Positions 10,166 through 21,566 of a stretch of DNA of 64,000 bases are shown here, in pieces (the first letter of the stretch is position 1; every line of letters begins with the position of its first letter). Under the pieces are notes generated by a model. The model was given only the letters and a program-made list of their open reading frames with translations. It made no database searches and was not told the origin of the DNA. A program made the position numbers and the translations under genes. The DNA comes from Caprella mutica (lineage: Eukaryota > Arthropoda > Malacostraca > Amphipoda > Caprellidae): contig CANNZV010000343.1 in assembly GCA_947561585.1 (NCBI GenBank), positions 62,001 to 126,000 of the forward strand, in the 5' to 3' direction.

Positions 10166-11055
10166 TCTATGATTCCAAAATTATATTCTTATTCCAATTA
10201 TTTAATCAAGTAAAGTTAACGGACTACAAATGAAGCTAGTAAACAAAACGGACCAGAATTAAACCTAGTGAAGAACATCAAAGATAACCAGGATACAGTA
10301 ACATAGTGTACGGTAATCAGCTGATTGAATCTATAGTTTGACGTGACCACCGGGTGACTCAAAATGGCGACTCTGACCACACTTTGAAACATGGAAAAAC
10401 CTACTTAAACTTAATCACTTTTAAATTGAATTTTTTCTTATCAATTACTAACTAGGCATTGTTTAAATTGTATTTCCATTATTTTTTTTCTTATTTGTTA
10501 TTCATAGGAACTACAATTTAGCAGTTAACTAGCACTAGTTTAGGCTCCTAGGTAGCATATTTTCAAGACCCTATTTTTAATAGATAAGTTAAAGAAATGA
10601 ACAATAATAACACACCTGAATTATATCGATATATTCAACTTTAAGGTTCAATCGTCATTTCCGCTTTTCTTTTGCACGAAACCCTTATAAAATGACTTCA
10701 AACTTCTCGAAATTAACATGCAAATACGAGGAATTATGAGCCTCTCGGTCACAATCAAGGAATGTGTTGTTGTGGTGACGTCATATTTTTGTGTCGTCTA
10801 CTAGATACTATACCCGTTATGTTCCTGTACCCTGAAGATTACAGGTTATTGGTCCCCCAGTATTGCTTTGATATCAGCACTGAACTTCCATTAAAATATC
10901 TTTATTAAAAGACTCTAAAATCAAAAAAAATCACAACATAAAATTCATAATTTACAATTGCTATATACAATATTTACACATTAATTCATCCATTCTCAAT
11001 TTTCTTCTTCTCCACATACACTCCAAGTATCTTCTACACTCCCTTGCCCACACTA
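10166..11055. other. Intergenic, no gene seen
   Basis: AT-rich sequence with no recognisable coding exon. ACTTTGAAACATGG at 10,381-10,394 is a fragment of the right end of hAT MITE family 1. Nothing else is identified. Confidence 0.6.
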
Positions 11056-11319
11056 AACCACTTCCAAACAATTGATATCGTCACGAACGGACTGTGGTCA
11101 GTGGCACTAACTAGAATGCGGGAAAAAAACGTGAGCGTGACGTGAGAGTGCAGGCTCACGTAACTTATTATTGACGGAATTTTATGGAATTTCTTGGAGT
11201 GCACGCTCACAAAACTGTCTAAATTGCGGAAAAAAAGTAATTTGCGTGCACGCTCACGCAACTGTCTAAAACACGAAAAAATTGAATTTCTTGGAGTGCA
11301 TAATTGGCGTAACGATATC

Positions 11320-11775
11320 AATTGTACCTATAGTTTGTGATTGGAAGGAATTATGTGTCGGCGTGATAGAAACGTGCGTCACGCAACTTAGTACAACGAT
11401 AACTGAAAATATAAATTAGCGTGACGATATCAATTGTATAGTTTGTTATCGGATGAAATTATGTGTTGGCGTAATAGAAACGTGCGGCACGCTGCTTAGT
11501 GAAAAGATAATAGATATTGTAAATTAGCGTGACGATATCAATTGTATAACGTTTAGTATCGGATGGAATTATGTGTTGGCGTGATAGAAACGTGCGTCAC
11601 GCAACTTGGTGCAACGATAACTGACAATATAAATTAGCGTGACGATATCAATTGCATAGTTTAATATCGGATGGAATTAATTATGTATTGGCGTGATATG
11701 AGCGTGCGGCACGAAACTTAGTATAACGATAACTGAAAATATATATATTATATATTGGTGTGATAGAAACGTAAC
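11320..11775 (+). repeat. About 110-bp tandem units, left block
   Basis: Four full units and a partial one. The word GCGTGATAGAAACGTGCG or a variant recurs at about 11,361, 11,469, 11,579, 11,691 and 11,758, giving spacings of 108, 110, 112 and 67. Each unit also holds CGTGACGATATCAATTG and ATCGGATGGAATTATGTG. Confidence 0.88.
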
Positions 11776-12420
11776 TAACTACATTTCACGGTACTGGTGG
11801 AACACTGTTCAACAACCGATGTTCCAGTATCGCTTACTTTAAATAGCTGAAAGGTCCTCTCCAGGCTCCGGGAAAAAAATGAGTTTGTTACATAATATTA
11901 TAGAACTAAGGTCTACGATCATTATTCCGCAAACTGCATACAATTCGGTTCAGTATATATTACATTATTTGCTTTTAAAGTTTTTTAATACTCTGTGAGC
12001 AACAATCAAGTGAATCTCCAACCTGACGCTGAGAAAGAAGATTGTACACTCTTTGTTTTGATTTCAAATTTAGATTTTAAAACAAACAATGCGTTTTTGG
12101 CCTTCTTTTAAGATAATAATTGTTTCTAAAAGTGTATAAACGTCTCTAAAATAAGTTTATCCAAATTTAAACATATAAACAAATAATAAATAGATTTATT
12201 AAACCAAATACCTAGTTGACAATCAAAACAAATGGTGTACATTCTTCTTCTTCAGACTGAAAATTAGAAAGTCGGAAGTAAAGTAGGTTTTGTAGAGTTT
12301 GGATTATAAAAATCTTTAAAAGCATATAAAATTAAAAATATGCTTTCAAATTTAATGGGGATTGCAGTAAAATGACAAGATACATTAGGCTCGTTGATCT
12401 AAGCAATAAAAAATTTGCTT
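11776..12420. other. Spacer inside composite, no gene seen
   Basis: It contains one copy of a phrase reading GGAACACTGTTCAACAACCG (about 11,800), which recurs near 13,405 and 16,433. The rest is AT-rich and featureless to my reading. Confidence 0.5.
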
Positions 12421-13340
12421 GGAGGGGACCTTGAAGGTATGAAACCAAATGAAATAAAAGTTAAATAATGATTATTATATATAGATTTATTGAGTCCGAT
12501 AACCACTTTAAGTTTAATTATCTATATTGTGAATCACTGAATTTCAATCGTCTCATTTGCAGCTTTTGGCACTATGATGAAAGCTCAAGTTATCGGATGT
12601 GGGGTTCTGCATTTTATGTGGAAAAATTATTTATGTAATGATTTTTATTTCTAAACTTGTATTTTACGTACTGGTATCATGGATGCCAATTTAAGTAAGA
12701 ATTGAATAATGATAATTATTATTAGTTATTTCTTACATATTCGAAAAATGTGGAACCGTCTGATAACACGTACAGAATTTACTCTAAAATGAAACATGTT
12801 AACTAGCCCATCAACTTTTAATTATTTACGTTTAGTAGAGGTTTAACGTCTGCTTCGGAACCAAAGGCCATGTCGCTAACGTCAAAAGAAAATGAAATAC
12901 AAGGGACTGGAAGAAGCAGTGAGAATGGAAAGTGGCTCCATGGACGAAGTCACGACGCTCATGAATGCTGAAAAGCTACTCCGTGAATGCTGTCACAATT
13001 ACCGAGGAATGTGACAAAATTGGTCACAAGCACCGGTGGCTGCACTCAAGGATGGAATAGGGAAATGAAGAGGTAATAGTAAATGAAGTCTACGAGCCTA
13101 CATAACAGAAAATCTAAGACTGCATACGTAATTGTAGAGCATAACCCTAGCGCTATCCTCTAAAACTGCATGAAGAGTTAAAAACACTAAAAACATGATA
13201 AACATAAAATAGACAATACATAATCCAAATTACAACAGTTTGGGTCCCAAGGGACGCCACCCCACTTCTCTTCTATTCACCAAAGACAGCTTCAGGAACC
13301 CCTCGGGGCTTATTTTCAATAAGCAGTTTAGAATAGATTC
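12421..13340. repeat. Direct-repeat block P, copy 1, including a SINE-like repeat
   Basis: The block recurs at about 14,990-15,860. Shared words include TAATGATTATTA, TGAATCACTGAATTT, CGTCTCATTTGCAGC and GTACTGGTATCATGGAT. Its second half (12,838-13,340) is the SINE-like repeat in reverse orientation, recognised by GTTTAACGTCTGCTTCGGA, GTGGCTCCATG and AAGCACCGGTGGCTGCACTC. Confidence 0.75.
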
Positions 13341-13569
13341 ATAACAACAAATGCACTGGCCATCGAAAAATCACTTGATCTATTTCATTTTCACGGTACT
13401 GGAGGAACACTGTTCAACAACCGATGTTCCAATATCGCTTACTTTACGTTGATCCATTGTACAATCGCACTAGCGTGCTACTGCCTTATCGTACCTTTAC
13501 AACTGCCGTAGTCCCTTATAAGTTATAAGTGTATTAATTTTAAAGGGAGTACTACGTTATAGAAAGGTA

Positions 13570-13935
13570 CAATCCAATTGAATAGAAATAATTCCTACAT
13601 TTCTTCACGTATTATAAAACAGGAAGATGAGAAGAAAATGAATTTCAAAATTTGTAACTATTTTTTAAAACTACGTATCTGTTTTCGCACTTCTGGTCGA
13701 AGTATAAATTCAGATATCGTTTGGAAACAGACATGCCGACGTCAAGATGCTGCTGTTAAAACCATGTATCGGTTTTCATGTTTCTACTCGAAGTGTAAAT
13801 TTTGATATCATTTGGAAACAGACATTCCGATATCTACTATGAGTCGAAATGGTTGCTAAGTCGATACCCACCGTTAGCGCTACGAATTCGACAGCAAACG
13901 GCATCGAATCGACTTTCATATGTTTGTTGGGACGT
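13570..13935. repeat. Block Q, copy 1 of 3
   Basis: Copies at about 13,570-13,935, 16,575-16,942 and 17,010-17,382 share TTCTGGTCGAAGTATAAATT, GACATGCCGACGTCAAGATG and ATGTTTGTTGGG at the right end. That end matches the CCCAACAAACAT terminus of the element at 21,567-22,695. A CAGCAAACATGAATGTATC start at 13,986 is a further member of this group. Short open frames in each copy (75, 67 residues and others) are not conserved in length and are not treated as genes. Confidence 0.7.
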
Positions 13936-14989
13936 TGATCCATTGTACAATCGCACTAGCGTGTCAATGCTCGATCGTACTGCCCCAGCAAACATGAATG
14001 TATCTATTCGATGTCTAAACGACTCTGTATAACCTCTCTTCCGACATCGAATACCAGTAACAAATTAGACATGGTGACATCAAGTAGACATCAATCTGAT
14101 ATCCGTTTGCACCGCTAAACCGCATCATATCAAGTATATTTGGCATCGAAGCGATACCGTTATAACAGCGTTGAATAGAACGATAAATTACGACATCTAA
14201 TCTAACATACATAGGGATTCTGCATCGAAAAGACGCCTAATTATATATCTAATATGCTTCGAAACTATATCCACTTGCATCCAATAAATAAATAAATAAA
14301 TTAAAATTGAAAACTCTTACTTCATTGACATAATGTACCGTACGTTTAGGTGCATATCAATTTGATTAATGTTACATAATGTTATGTGTAAATTAAATGG
14401 GAAGAAATGAAGTGATGTGTCTGGGTATCGTTCGTGGGTCTCGTTCCTGTACCTCTGTCACATTGCCACCGTGGATGCATTTTACTATAAAAAAAATTGA
14501 TATTAAGCGATCCGGAAATACTTAAAGATATTTTAAATTGAATTGAACAATACAGACAAGAACCGATTTTATAACCAAAATCACAACTTTTTCTTATTAC
14601 AAATAATAATGAGTTGGTCAAATTTTTATATAATTATAACTCCTTAAAAATTTCGTTCTCTATGAGTTCAAATTAAAGAAAATGTTTTGAGGCCACGACT
14701 TTGAATTCAGATTAAAGCTCTGTGATGAAAGTTCAAAATAATGAATGCATTAATTAAAATTTGACCATATATTCTCACTCAGTGAATAAAGGTCATAATA
14801 GTTGAGTAATTAGTTTGACATTCTGACTTATATAATTGTGTTATATAAAACAGGAATTTTGTGCTCTGTGAAATAATTTTAGCAATAGGGTATTTCAAGT
14901 TAATAATAGGGTCTATATTTTAGAACACGTGATAAAGGAAAATATAATAATTATTATTTAACTACTATTTAATTCGTAACATAATAACT
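13936..14989. other. Repeat-derived and AT-rich spacer, no gene seen
   Basis: Positions 13,986-14,260 look like one more CCCAGCAAACAT-type element body, with AGACAT and CGATACC words. The remainder to 14,989 is AT-rich without recognisable content. Confidence 0.5.
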
Positions 14990-15860
14990 GAAGGTATGAT
15001 ACCAATTGAAATAAAAGTTAAATAATGATTATTAAATATAGATTTATTGGGACCGATTACCTCTTTAAGTTTAATTATCTATAATGTGAATCACTGAATT
15101 TTAATCGTCTCATTTGCAGCTTTTGGCAATAAGTGAAAGCTAAAGTTATCGGATATGGTGTTCCGCATTTTACGTAGAAAAACTATTTAGGTATTGATTT
15201 TTATTTCTAAACTTGTATTTTACGTACTGGTATCATGGATACCAATTTAAGTACGAATTAAATAATGATTATTATCATATTTATTTTTTTATGTATCCGA
15301 ATCTACTCTAAAATGGAACATGGTAAATAGCCCATCAACTTTTAATTATTTACGTTAAGTAGAGGTTTAAAGTCTGTTTCGGAGCCAAAATCTAAGTCGC
15401 TGACGTCAAAGTATAATGAAATACAAGGGACTGAAAGAAGCAGTCAGAAAGGAAAGTGGCTCCATGAACAAAGTCACGACGCTCATGGATACTGAAAAGC
15501 TACTCCGTGAATGCTGTCACTTACCGAGGAATGTGACAAAAATGGTCACAAGCACCGGTGGCTGCACTCAAGGATGGAAGAGGAAAATGAAGAGGTGATA
15601 GTAAATGAAGCCTAGGAGCCTACCTAACACAAAATCTAAGACCTCGTAATTGTAGACCATAACCCAAGCGCTATCCTCTAAAACTGCATGGAGAGTTAAA
15701 AACATGATAAACATAAAATAGACGACACGTAATCCAAATTACAACAGTTTTGGACCCAAAGCACGCCACCCCTTCTCTTCCATTCACCAAAGACAGCTTC
15801 AGGAACCCCTCGGTGCTTTTTTACAATAAGTAGTTTAGAATAGATTCATAACAATAAATA
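14990..15860. repeat. Block P, copy 2, ending in reverse SINE-like repeat
   Basis: Direct copy of 12,421-13,340, with the SINE-like unit at 15,365-15,858 in reverse orientation. Its right boundary abuts a forward copy of the same repeat (next entry), so 15,365-16,350 is a near-palindrome with its centre near 15,860. Confidence 0.75.
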
Positions 15861-16350
15861 CGCCCCCAGGGCTCCTATCCTGAAGCTGTCTATGGTGAAT
15901 GGAAGAGAAGGGGGGTGGCGTCCCTTGGGCCCCAAACTGTTGTAATTTGGATTATGGAATGTCTTTTTTCATTTTTACCATGTTTATCATTTTTTTAACG
16001 CTACTTGCAGTTTTAGAGGATAGCGCTAGGGTTATGCTCTTCAACTACGAGGTCTTAGATTTTGTGTTAGGTAGGCTCGTAGGCTTCATTTACTATCACC
16101 TCTTCATTTTCCTCTTCCATCCGTGAGTGCACCCACCGGTGCTTGTGTCCCGTTTCGTCACATTCCTTGGTAAGTGACTGCATTCACGGAGTAGCTTTTC
16201 TGCATCCATGAGCATTGTCACCGACGGTGGCAAGTGACTTTGTTCATGGAGCCACTTTCCTTTCTGACTGCTTTTTCTAGTCCCTTGTATTTAATTTACT
16301 TTTGACGTCAGCGAAATAGTCACGATATGACTGAAGCACGACGTTAAACC
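15860..16350 (+). mobile_element. SINE-like retroelement copy, sense orientation
   Basis: The most complete sense copy. It starts near CTCCTATCCTGAAGCTGTC, runs through GGGCCCCAAACTGTTGTAAT and CACCGGTGCTTGTG, and ends GACGTTAAACCCCTACTAAA followed by an AAATAAATAAAAATAAA tail. Other copies: 12,838-13,340 (-), 15,365-15,858 (-), about 27,600-27,750 (+, decayed), 31,425-31,690 (+), 43,335-43,960 (+, broken), 56,075-56,300 (-), 58,575-58,999 (-) and 59,100-59,375 (-). The A/T-rich tail, 5' truncation and the long target duplication at 58,560/59,000 indicate retrotransposition. No clear polymerase III A and B boxes were found. Confidence 0.7.
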
Positions 16351-16574
16351 CCTACTAAAATAAATAAAAATAAATGCACTGACCATCGAAAAATCACTTG
16401 ATTGATTACCCATTTCATTTTCACGGTACTTGAGGAACACTGTTCAACAACCAATGTTCCAGTATCGCTTACTTTACGTTGATCCAGTGTACAATCGCAC
16501 TAGTGTGCCAATGTCCCATCGTACCTTTACAACTGTCGTTTGAAAGGGAGCACTACGTACGTTAGGTACATAGA

Positions 16575-17382
16575 AATGTGCAATCCAATTGAATCGAAAT
16601 AATTCCTACATTTCTATACATATTATGAAAAAGGGAGAGAAGAGAATGAATTTCCAAATTCGAAATGATTCTTTTAAAACAACGTATCTGTTTTTGTACT
16701 TCTGGTCGAAGTATAAATTCAGATATCGTTTGGAAAGAGACATGCCGACGTCAAGATGATGCTGTTAAAACCATGTATCGGTTTTCGTGTTTCTATCCGA
16801 AGTGTAAATTCAGATATCATTTAGAAACAGACATTCCGATATCTACTATGAATCGAAATGGTTGCTAAGTCGATACCCACCGTTAGCGCTACGAATTCGA
16901 CAGCAAACGGCATCGAATCGACATTCATATGTTTGTTGGGCGCCGTAGTCCCCTATAAGTGTATTAATTATTGGGTATAGTTTGAAGGGAGCACTACGTA
17001 CGTTATATAGAAAGCTACTATCCAATTGAATAGAAATAATTCCTACCTTTCTATACGTATTATAAAATAGGGAGATAAGAAAATGAATTTCCAAATTTGA
17101 AACGATTTTTTTAAAACTACGTATCTGTTTTTGCCCTTCTAGTCGAAGTATAAATTCAGATATAGTTTGGAAACAGACATGCCGACGTCAAGATGCTGCT
17201 GTTAAAACCATGTATCGGTTTTCGTGTTTCTACTCGAAATGTAAATTCAGATATCATTTAGAAACAGACATTCTGATATCTGCTATGAGTCGATATGGTT
17301 GCTAAGTCGATACACACCGTTAGCGCTACGAATTCGACAGCAAACGGCATCGAATCGACATTAATATGTTTGTTGGGTTAAT
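16575..17382. repeat. Block Q, copies 2 and 3
   Basis: Two successive copies of the repeat described at 13,570, each containing CAGATATCGTTTGG or CAGATATAGTTTGG and GACATGCCGACGTCAAGATG and each ending near GAATTCGACAGCAAACGGCA and TTTGTTGGG. They immediately precede the second block of 110-bp units. Confidence 0.75.
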
Positions 17383-17384
17383 TT

Positions 17385-18250
17385 TTAACGGAATTATGTG
17401 TTGGCGTGATAGAAACGTGTGTCACACAACTTATAACAACGATAATTGAAAATGTAAATTGGTGTGACGATATCAATTGTATAGTTTGTTATTGGATGGA
17501 ATTATGTGTTGGCGTGATATAAACGTGCGTCCAGTTCCAGTATCAATTGTATAATTTAGGATTAGTTAAAATTATATGTGTTAGCGTGATAGAAACGTTC
17601 AGTGCGCTTCTTAGTGAAAAGATAACACAAATTATAAATTAGCGTTACAATATCAATTGACAAATGTATAGTTGAATGGTGACAGGACAATAACACCCCG
17701 TGCAAAAAAAAAACCCGCGGTCAAAAACCCCCCGTGCAATATACCCCCGGACAAAAAACCCCGTACAATAAACCCCCCGGACAAATACACTCCGGCTTGG
17801 GCGTTATTGTCCGGATGGTTTATTGCACGGGGGGGGGGGGGTTTGTCCGGGGGGTATTTTGCACGGGGTTTTTTTGACCGCGGGTTTTTTTTTTTGCACG
17901 GGGGGTTATTGTCCTGGAATCTAGTTTAATATCGGATTTAATTATTTGTTGATGTAATAGAAACGTGCGTCACGCAACTTAGTACAATTATAATTGAAAA
18001 TATAAATGGGCGTGACGATATCAATTGTACCTATAGTTTGTTATTGGATGGAATTATTTGTTGGCGAGATAGAAACGTGCGGCACTCTAGTTAGTGAAAA
18101 ATACTGAAAATATAAATTACTGTGACGATATCATAGTTTAATTTTTAACGGAATTATATGTTGGCGTGATTGAAACATTCGGCACACTTCTTAGTGAAAA
18201 GATAGCAAAAATTATAAATTAGTGTGACAATATCAATTGTATATTTTAGA
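17385..18250 (+). repeat. About 110-bp tandem units, central block
   Basis: Several forward units with GCGTGATAGAAACGTG and GACGATATCAATTG, interrupted by the 230-bp GC-rich hairpin at 17,685-17,914. Copies here are more diverged than in the left arm. Confidence 0.8.
17685..17914. repeat. GC-rich foldback hairpin
   Basis: The left side starts GGACAATAACACCCCGTGCA followed by an A run and CCCGCGGTC; the right side is its reverse complement ending TGCACGGGGGGTTATTGTCC. The arms are tens of bases long with homopolymer G/C and A/T runs, and the middle holds further inverted GGACAATA-type words. It is inserted in 110-bp units and differs sharply in composition from the surroundings. Confidence 0.85.
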
Positions 18251-18570
18251 GGTTTTTAAACTGTAGTCTTTGCCCCCAAAGTGGTCATGCTTGGGGCATG
18301 GAAATAATAACACATTGATTTTGTATTTGTGATACTTTTAATTCCCTTATTAAAAACAGCACAGATATCATCTACTTCTCTTCCAGTTGAGCAGCATTAA
18401 TATGAGGGTTCATTGCACGCTACTGATACACTTACTTCTTCAAGTTAAATTATTTGCAAAGATAAACGTTCAATATTAATGTTTTTTTTTACAAAAAACC
18501 AATCATTGCTATTTTCTTCACATTGTTTAAGTATGCACTATTAAGGTGAACTGCCTTTGAACGGTACGTA

Positions 18571-18975
18571 ATACGTTAGTAAGGTGAATTTCATGAGAAC
18601 GATATTAGTTAGCAAGGTTAACGATATTACGTTAGTAAGGTTAACGATATTATGTTAGTAAGGTTAACGATATAACGCTAGTGAGGTTAACGATATTACG
18701 TTAGTAAGGTTAACGATATTATGTTAGTAAGGTTAACGATATAACGCTAGTGAGGTTAACGATATTACGTTAGTAAGGTTAACGATATTATGTTAGTAAG
18801 GTTAACGATATAACGTTAGCAAGCTGAACGATATTATCCCTACAAACAACGGTCTGTCGATTCGATGGAAAAATCCATCGATTCGAGATCCCAAGCAATC
18901 GAAAAGAAATCGAATCGATATACATTGTTTATAGGGATGTTAGTAAGGTTAACGATATTACGTTAGTAAGGTTGA
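18571..18975. repeat. 23-bp array with 69-bp higher-order period
   Basis: The unit is GTTAGTAAGGTTAACGATAT plus three variable bases. Three variants (…TTAC, …TTAT, and GCTAGTGAGG with …TAAC) alternate in fixed order for three rounds, giving a 69-bp superunit. A 99-bp insertion at 18,838-18,936 splits the array. Confidence 0.88.
18838..18936. mobile_element. 99-bp TIR insertion in the 69-bp array
   Basis: Ends are CCCTACAAACAA and TTGTTTATAGGG, inverted with one mismatch. Removing it restores a normal array unit (…GATATTATGTTAG…) if one AT is a duplicated target. Internally it carries inverted CGATTCGATGG / CCATCGATTCG words. Confidence 0.75.
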
Positions 18976-18989
18976 TATTGTTACGCTGA

Positions 18990-19370
18990 TTTATAATTTT
19001 TGTTATCTTTTCACTAAGAAGCGCACAGAACGTTTCTATCAGGCCAACACATAATTCCATCCAACACTAAACTATACCATTAGGTAATATCATCACGTCA
19101 ATTCATATTTTCAATTATCGTTGTACTAAGTTGTTTTACGCACTTTTATATCACGCCAACACATAATTCCGTTAACAATTAAACTATGATATCGCCACGC
19201 CAATTTATATTTTCAGTTATCGTTGTACTAAGTTGTGTGATGCATGTTTCTATCACGCCAACACATAAATCCATCCAATATCAAACTATACATTGATATT
19301 GCCACGCCAGTTTATAACTTCTGTTATCGTTGTACTAAGTTGAGTGACGACGTTTCTATCAGGCTGTTGA
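18990..19370 (-). repeat. About 110-bp tandem units, reversed central block
   Basis: Reverse-complement units of the same repeat as at 11,320, with CGTTTCTATCA, CGCCAACACATAATTCC and CGTTGTACTAAGTTG words. They face the forward block at 17,385-18,250. Confidence 0.82.
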
Positions 19371-19540
19371 CGTGAAGATATGAGAGATAATATCTGAAAA
19401 CTTTGCTATGATTTTAACATTATGTTTTCATATCTTACAGAATCAATATTAAATGTTAAGGTATATATGTAAATGATTTAGAACGTTAACTAATTGATTG
19501 AAAGACTCCAACTACTCGGTGTGCGGACAGAGTATCGAAA

Positions 19541-19705
19541 AACAATATGTATCGAAAGACAATGTATCGAAAGACAATGTATCGAAAGACAATGTATCGA
19601 AAGACAATGTATCGAAAGACAAAGTATCGAAAGAAAAAGTATCGAAAGACAATGTATCGAAAGACAAAGTATCAAAGGAAAAAGTATCGAAAGACAAAGT
19701 ATAGA
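19541..19705 (+). repeat. 15-bp array, forward arm (about 11 copies)
   Basis: The unit is GTATCGAAAGACAAT, with AAAGT and GAAAAAGT variants. Its reverse complement forms the larger array at 20,680-21,128. It is open in several frames because the period is divisible by 3; the resulting frames are not genes. Confidence 0.93.
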
Positions 19706-20679
19706 AGGATATAGTTAAGAAAGACAAAATATAGGAAATTAATGTGTAGAAAGACAAAAATAGAATGACATATAGCATAGAAAGAAAAATGTATAAAAAA
19801 AAGTTGAGGCCGTGTCTCTCTAGCCTAGTTCAATAAGCTAACATGAGCCCAACTTCAATTGAGCCCGAAACAATTGGGCCCAGGATAATTGGGCCCCAAG
19901 ACAATAATTTTTTGGCCCAAGATAATTGAGCTCTTGAAAAATCTGTTACAACATTCTTCACTTTTTGTGCAATCTTGATTTTCAGTATTTGTATGTTTAA
20001 ATTTATTTTAAACGTATTCTTGCTCTAAATTAAAAATAGTAAGGTGACGTTATTGAGTTGTGTTTTGCATCGCTCGATCTGTACCACCCTTCAATTACGT
20101 TAGTGGAACGAGGCAGATCTTCCATGACACGGTTGGAGAAACACCACACACATGGTTTGAAAAGAGGATTTTGTCTATTTCTTCTGAATGGCCTTCATAT
20201 CGGCAAAATAAACCTTAATGAAGCATTAAGTGAAAGTTAAATATTATGTATGCAGTGTTCTTTTATAGAAAGGCAAAATCTTAATTCTCCGGGTTGTAAC
20301 CGAGTTCACTTCTATCAGAGTCTATGGTATCAACTTAATTTGCTACTGTAATAACAAAGTAAAACTTCTCTGTAGTGTCTGCTGTAACCATTTTATTAAT
20401 GTGATCAATAGTGGCCCTGGGCACATATTTCTTGGGGTCCAATTTCCACGGGCCCAAATGTCTTCTGCTGAATTTTCAGAAAGTCCAATTGTCGTGACCA
20501 ATGCAAATGACTTGGACCCAACTGTCGGTCAATGAACAAATTTCATAACTCAAGTTATGAACTATAACTAATGTAATGTATGTTAATTTTAAAGAAAAAA
20601 TTCTCCCTTTGATCAATTTTTCATTTGATCAATTTTTTAATCGATCAATTCTCCATTATCATAAATTCAATCGAATTTT
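19706..20679. other. Segment between inverted 15-bp arrays
   Basis: Contains degenerate array edges to about 19,800, then inverted-type words around CAATTGGGCCC (19,870-19,925), and matching GGGCCCAAATG and GGACCCAACTG on the other side (20,450-20,525). A 60-codon frame at 20,058-20,240 has no recognisable homology and is not called. Confidence 0.5.
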
Positions 20680-21128
20680 CGATACTTTGTCTCTCGATAC
20701 TTTGTCTTTCGATACTCTGTCTTTCGATATTCTGTCTTTCGATACTTTGTCTTTCGATACTCTGTCTTTCGATACTCTGTCTTTCGATATTCTGTCTTTC
20801 GATACTTTGTCTTTCGATACTCTGTCTTTCGATACTCTGTCTTTCGATACTTTGTCTTTCGATACTTTGTCTTTCGATATTCTGTCTTTCGATACTCTGT
20901 CTTTCGATATTCTGTCTTTCGATACTTTGTCTTTCGATACTTTGTCTTTCGATACTTTGTCTTTCGATACTCTGTCTTTCGATATTCTGTCTTTCGATAC
21001 TTTGTCTTTCGATACTCTGTCTTTCGATACTCTGTCTTTCGATATTCTGTCTTTCGATACTTTGTCTTTCGATACTTTGTCTTTCGATACTTTGTCTTTC
21101 GATACTTTGTCTTTCGATACTCTGTCTC
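20680..21128 (-). repeat. 15-bp array, reverse arm (about 30 copies)
   Basis: The unit CTTTCGATACTCTGT is the reverse complement of the forward array. Variation is limited to two positions (ACTTT, ACTCT, ATTCT), and the order of the variants is partly periodic. Frames of 156 to 188 residues on both strands are array artefacts. Confidence 0.93.
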
Positions 21129-21566
21129 CCTTTCCATTCTGAGTGAGTTTGTAAATAATATTAATGTGTATATATATGTTTATTGATATTCTCTATATAT
21201 AAATAAAACTCGTTTCAACAAGTAATATTTTAATAAATATTTGATTTACAATAATTCAATAAAACTATATTAAATATGAACAATGTGAAATATGTAATAT
21301 GTAAACTAACCATATGATGTAATATATTTCGATATTATTTTTCTTATAACGAAGGTACCTGTTTCTCCCGCACCTATCATTCTCATAACGTATCACATAT
21401 CATAAACCTCGTACCATATCTTTGCATCTTGTTAAAACTCCATCCGTAACTAACGTCCAATACAATTACCTGGAGTCCATCTCCTTATTCCTCCTGAACA
21501 TACCTGAAAAAAAGAGTATCATTAGCTTCTTAAATAGACAATCATATGCAGTAATTTAACGTATCC
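21129..21566. other. AT-rich spacer, no gene seen
   Basis: No recognisable coding or repeat content apart from short A/T runs. Confidence 0.5.

Noticed and set aside
13578..14032. Frames of 75-76 codons in block Q
   Set aside because: The block is present three times and the frames differ in length and stop position between copies.
20576..21146. Repetitive proteins of 156-188 residues
   Set aside because: Produced by the 15-bp array in several frames at once; not evidence of coding.
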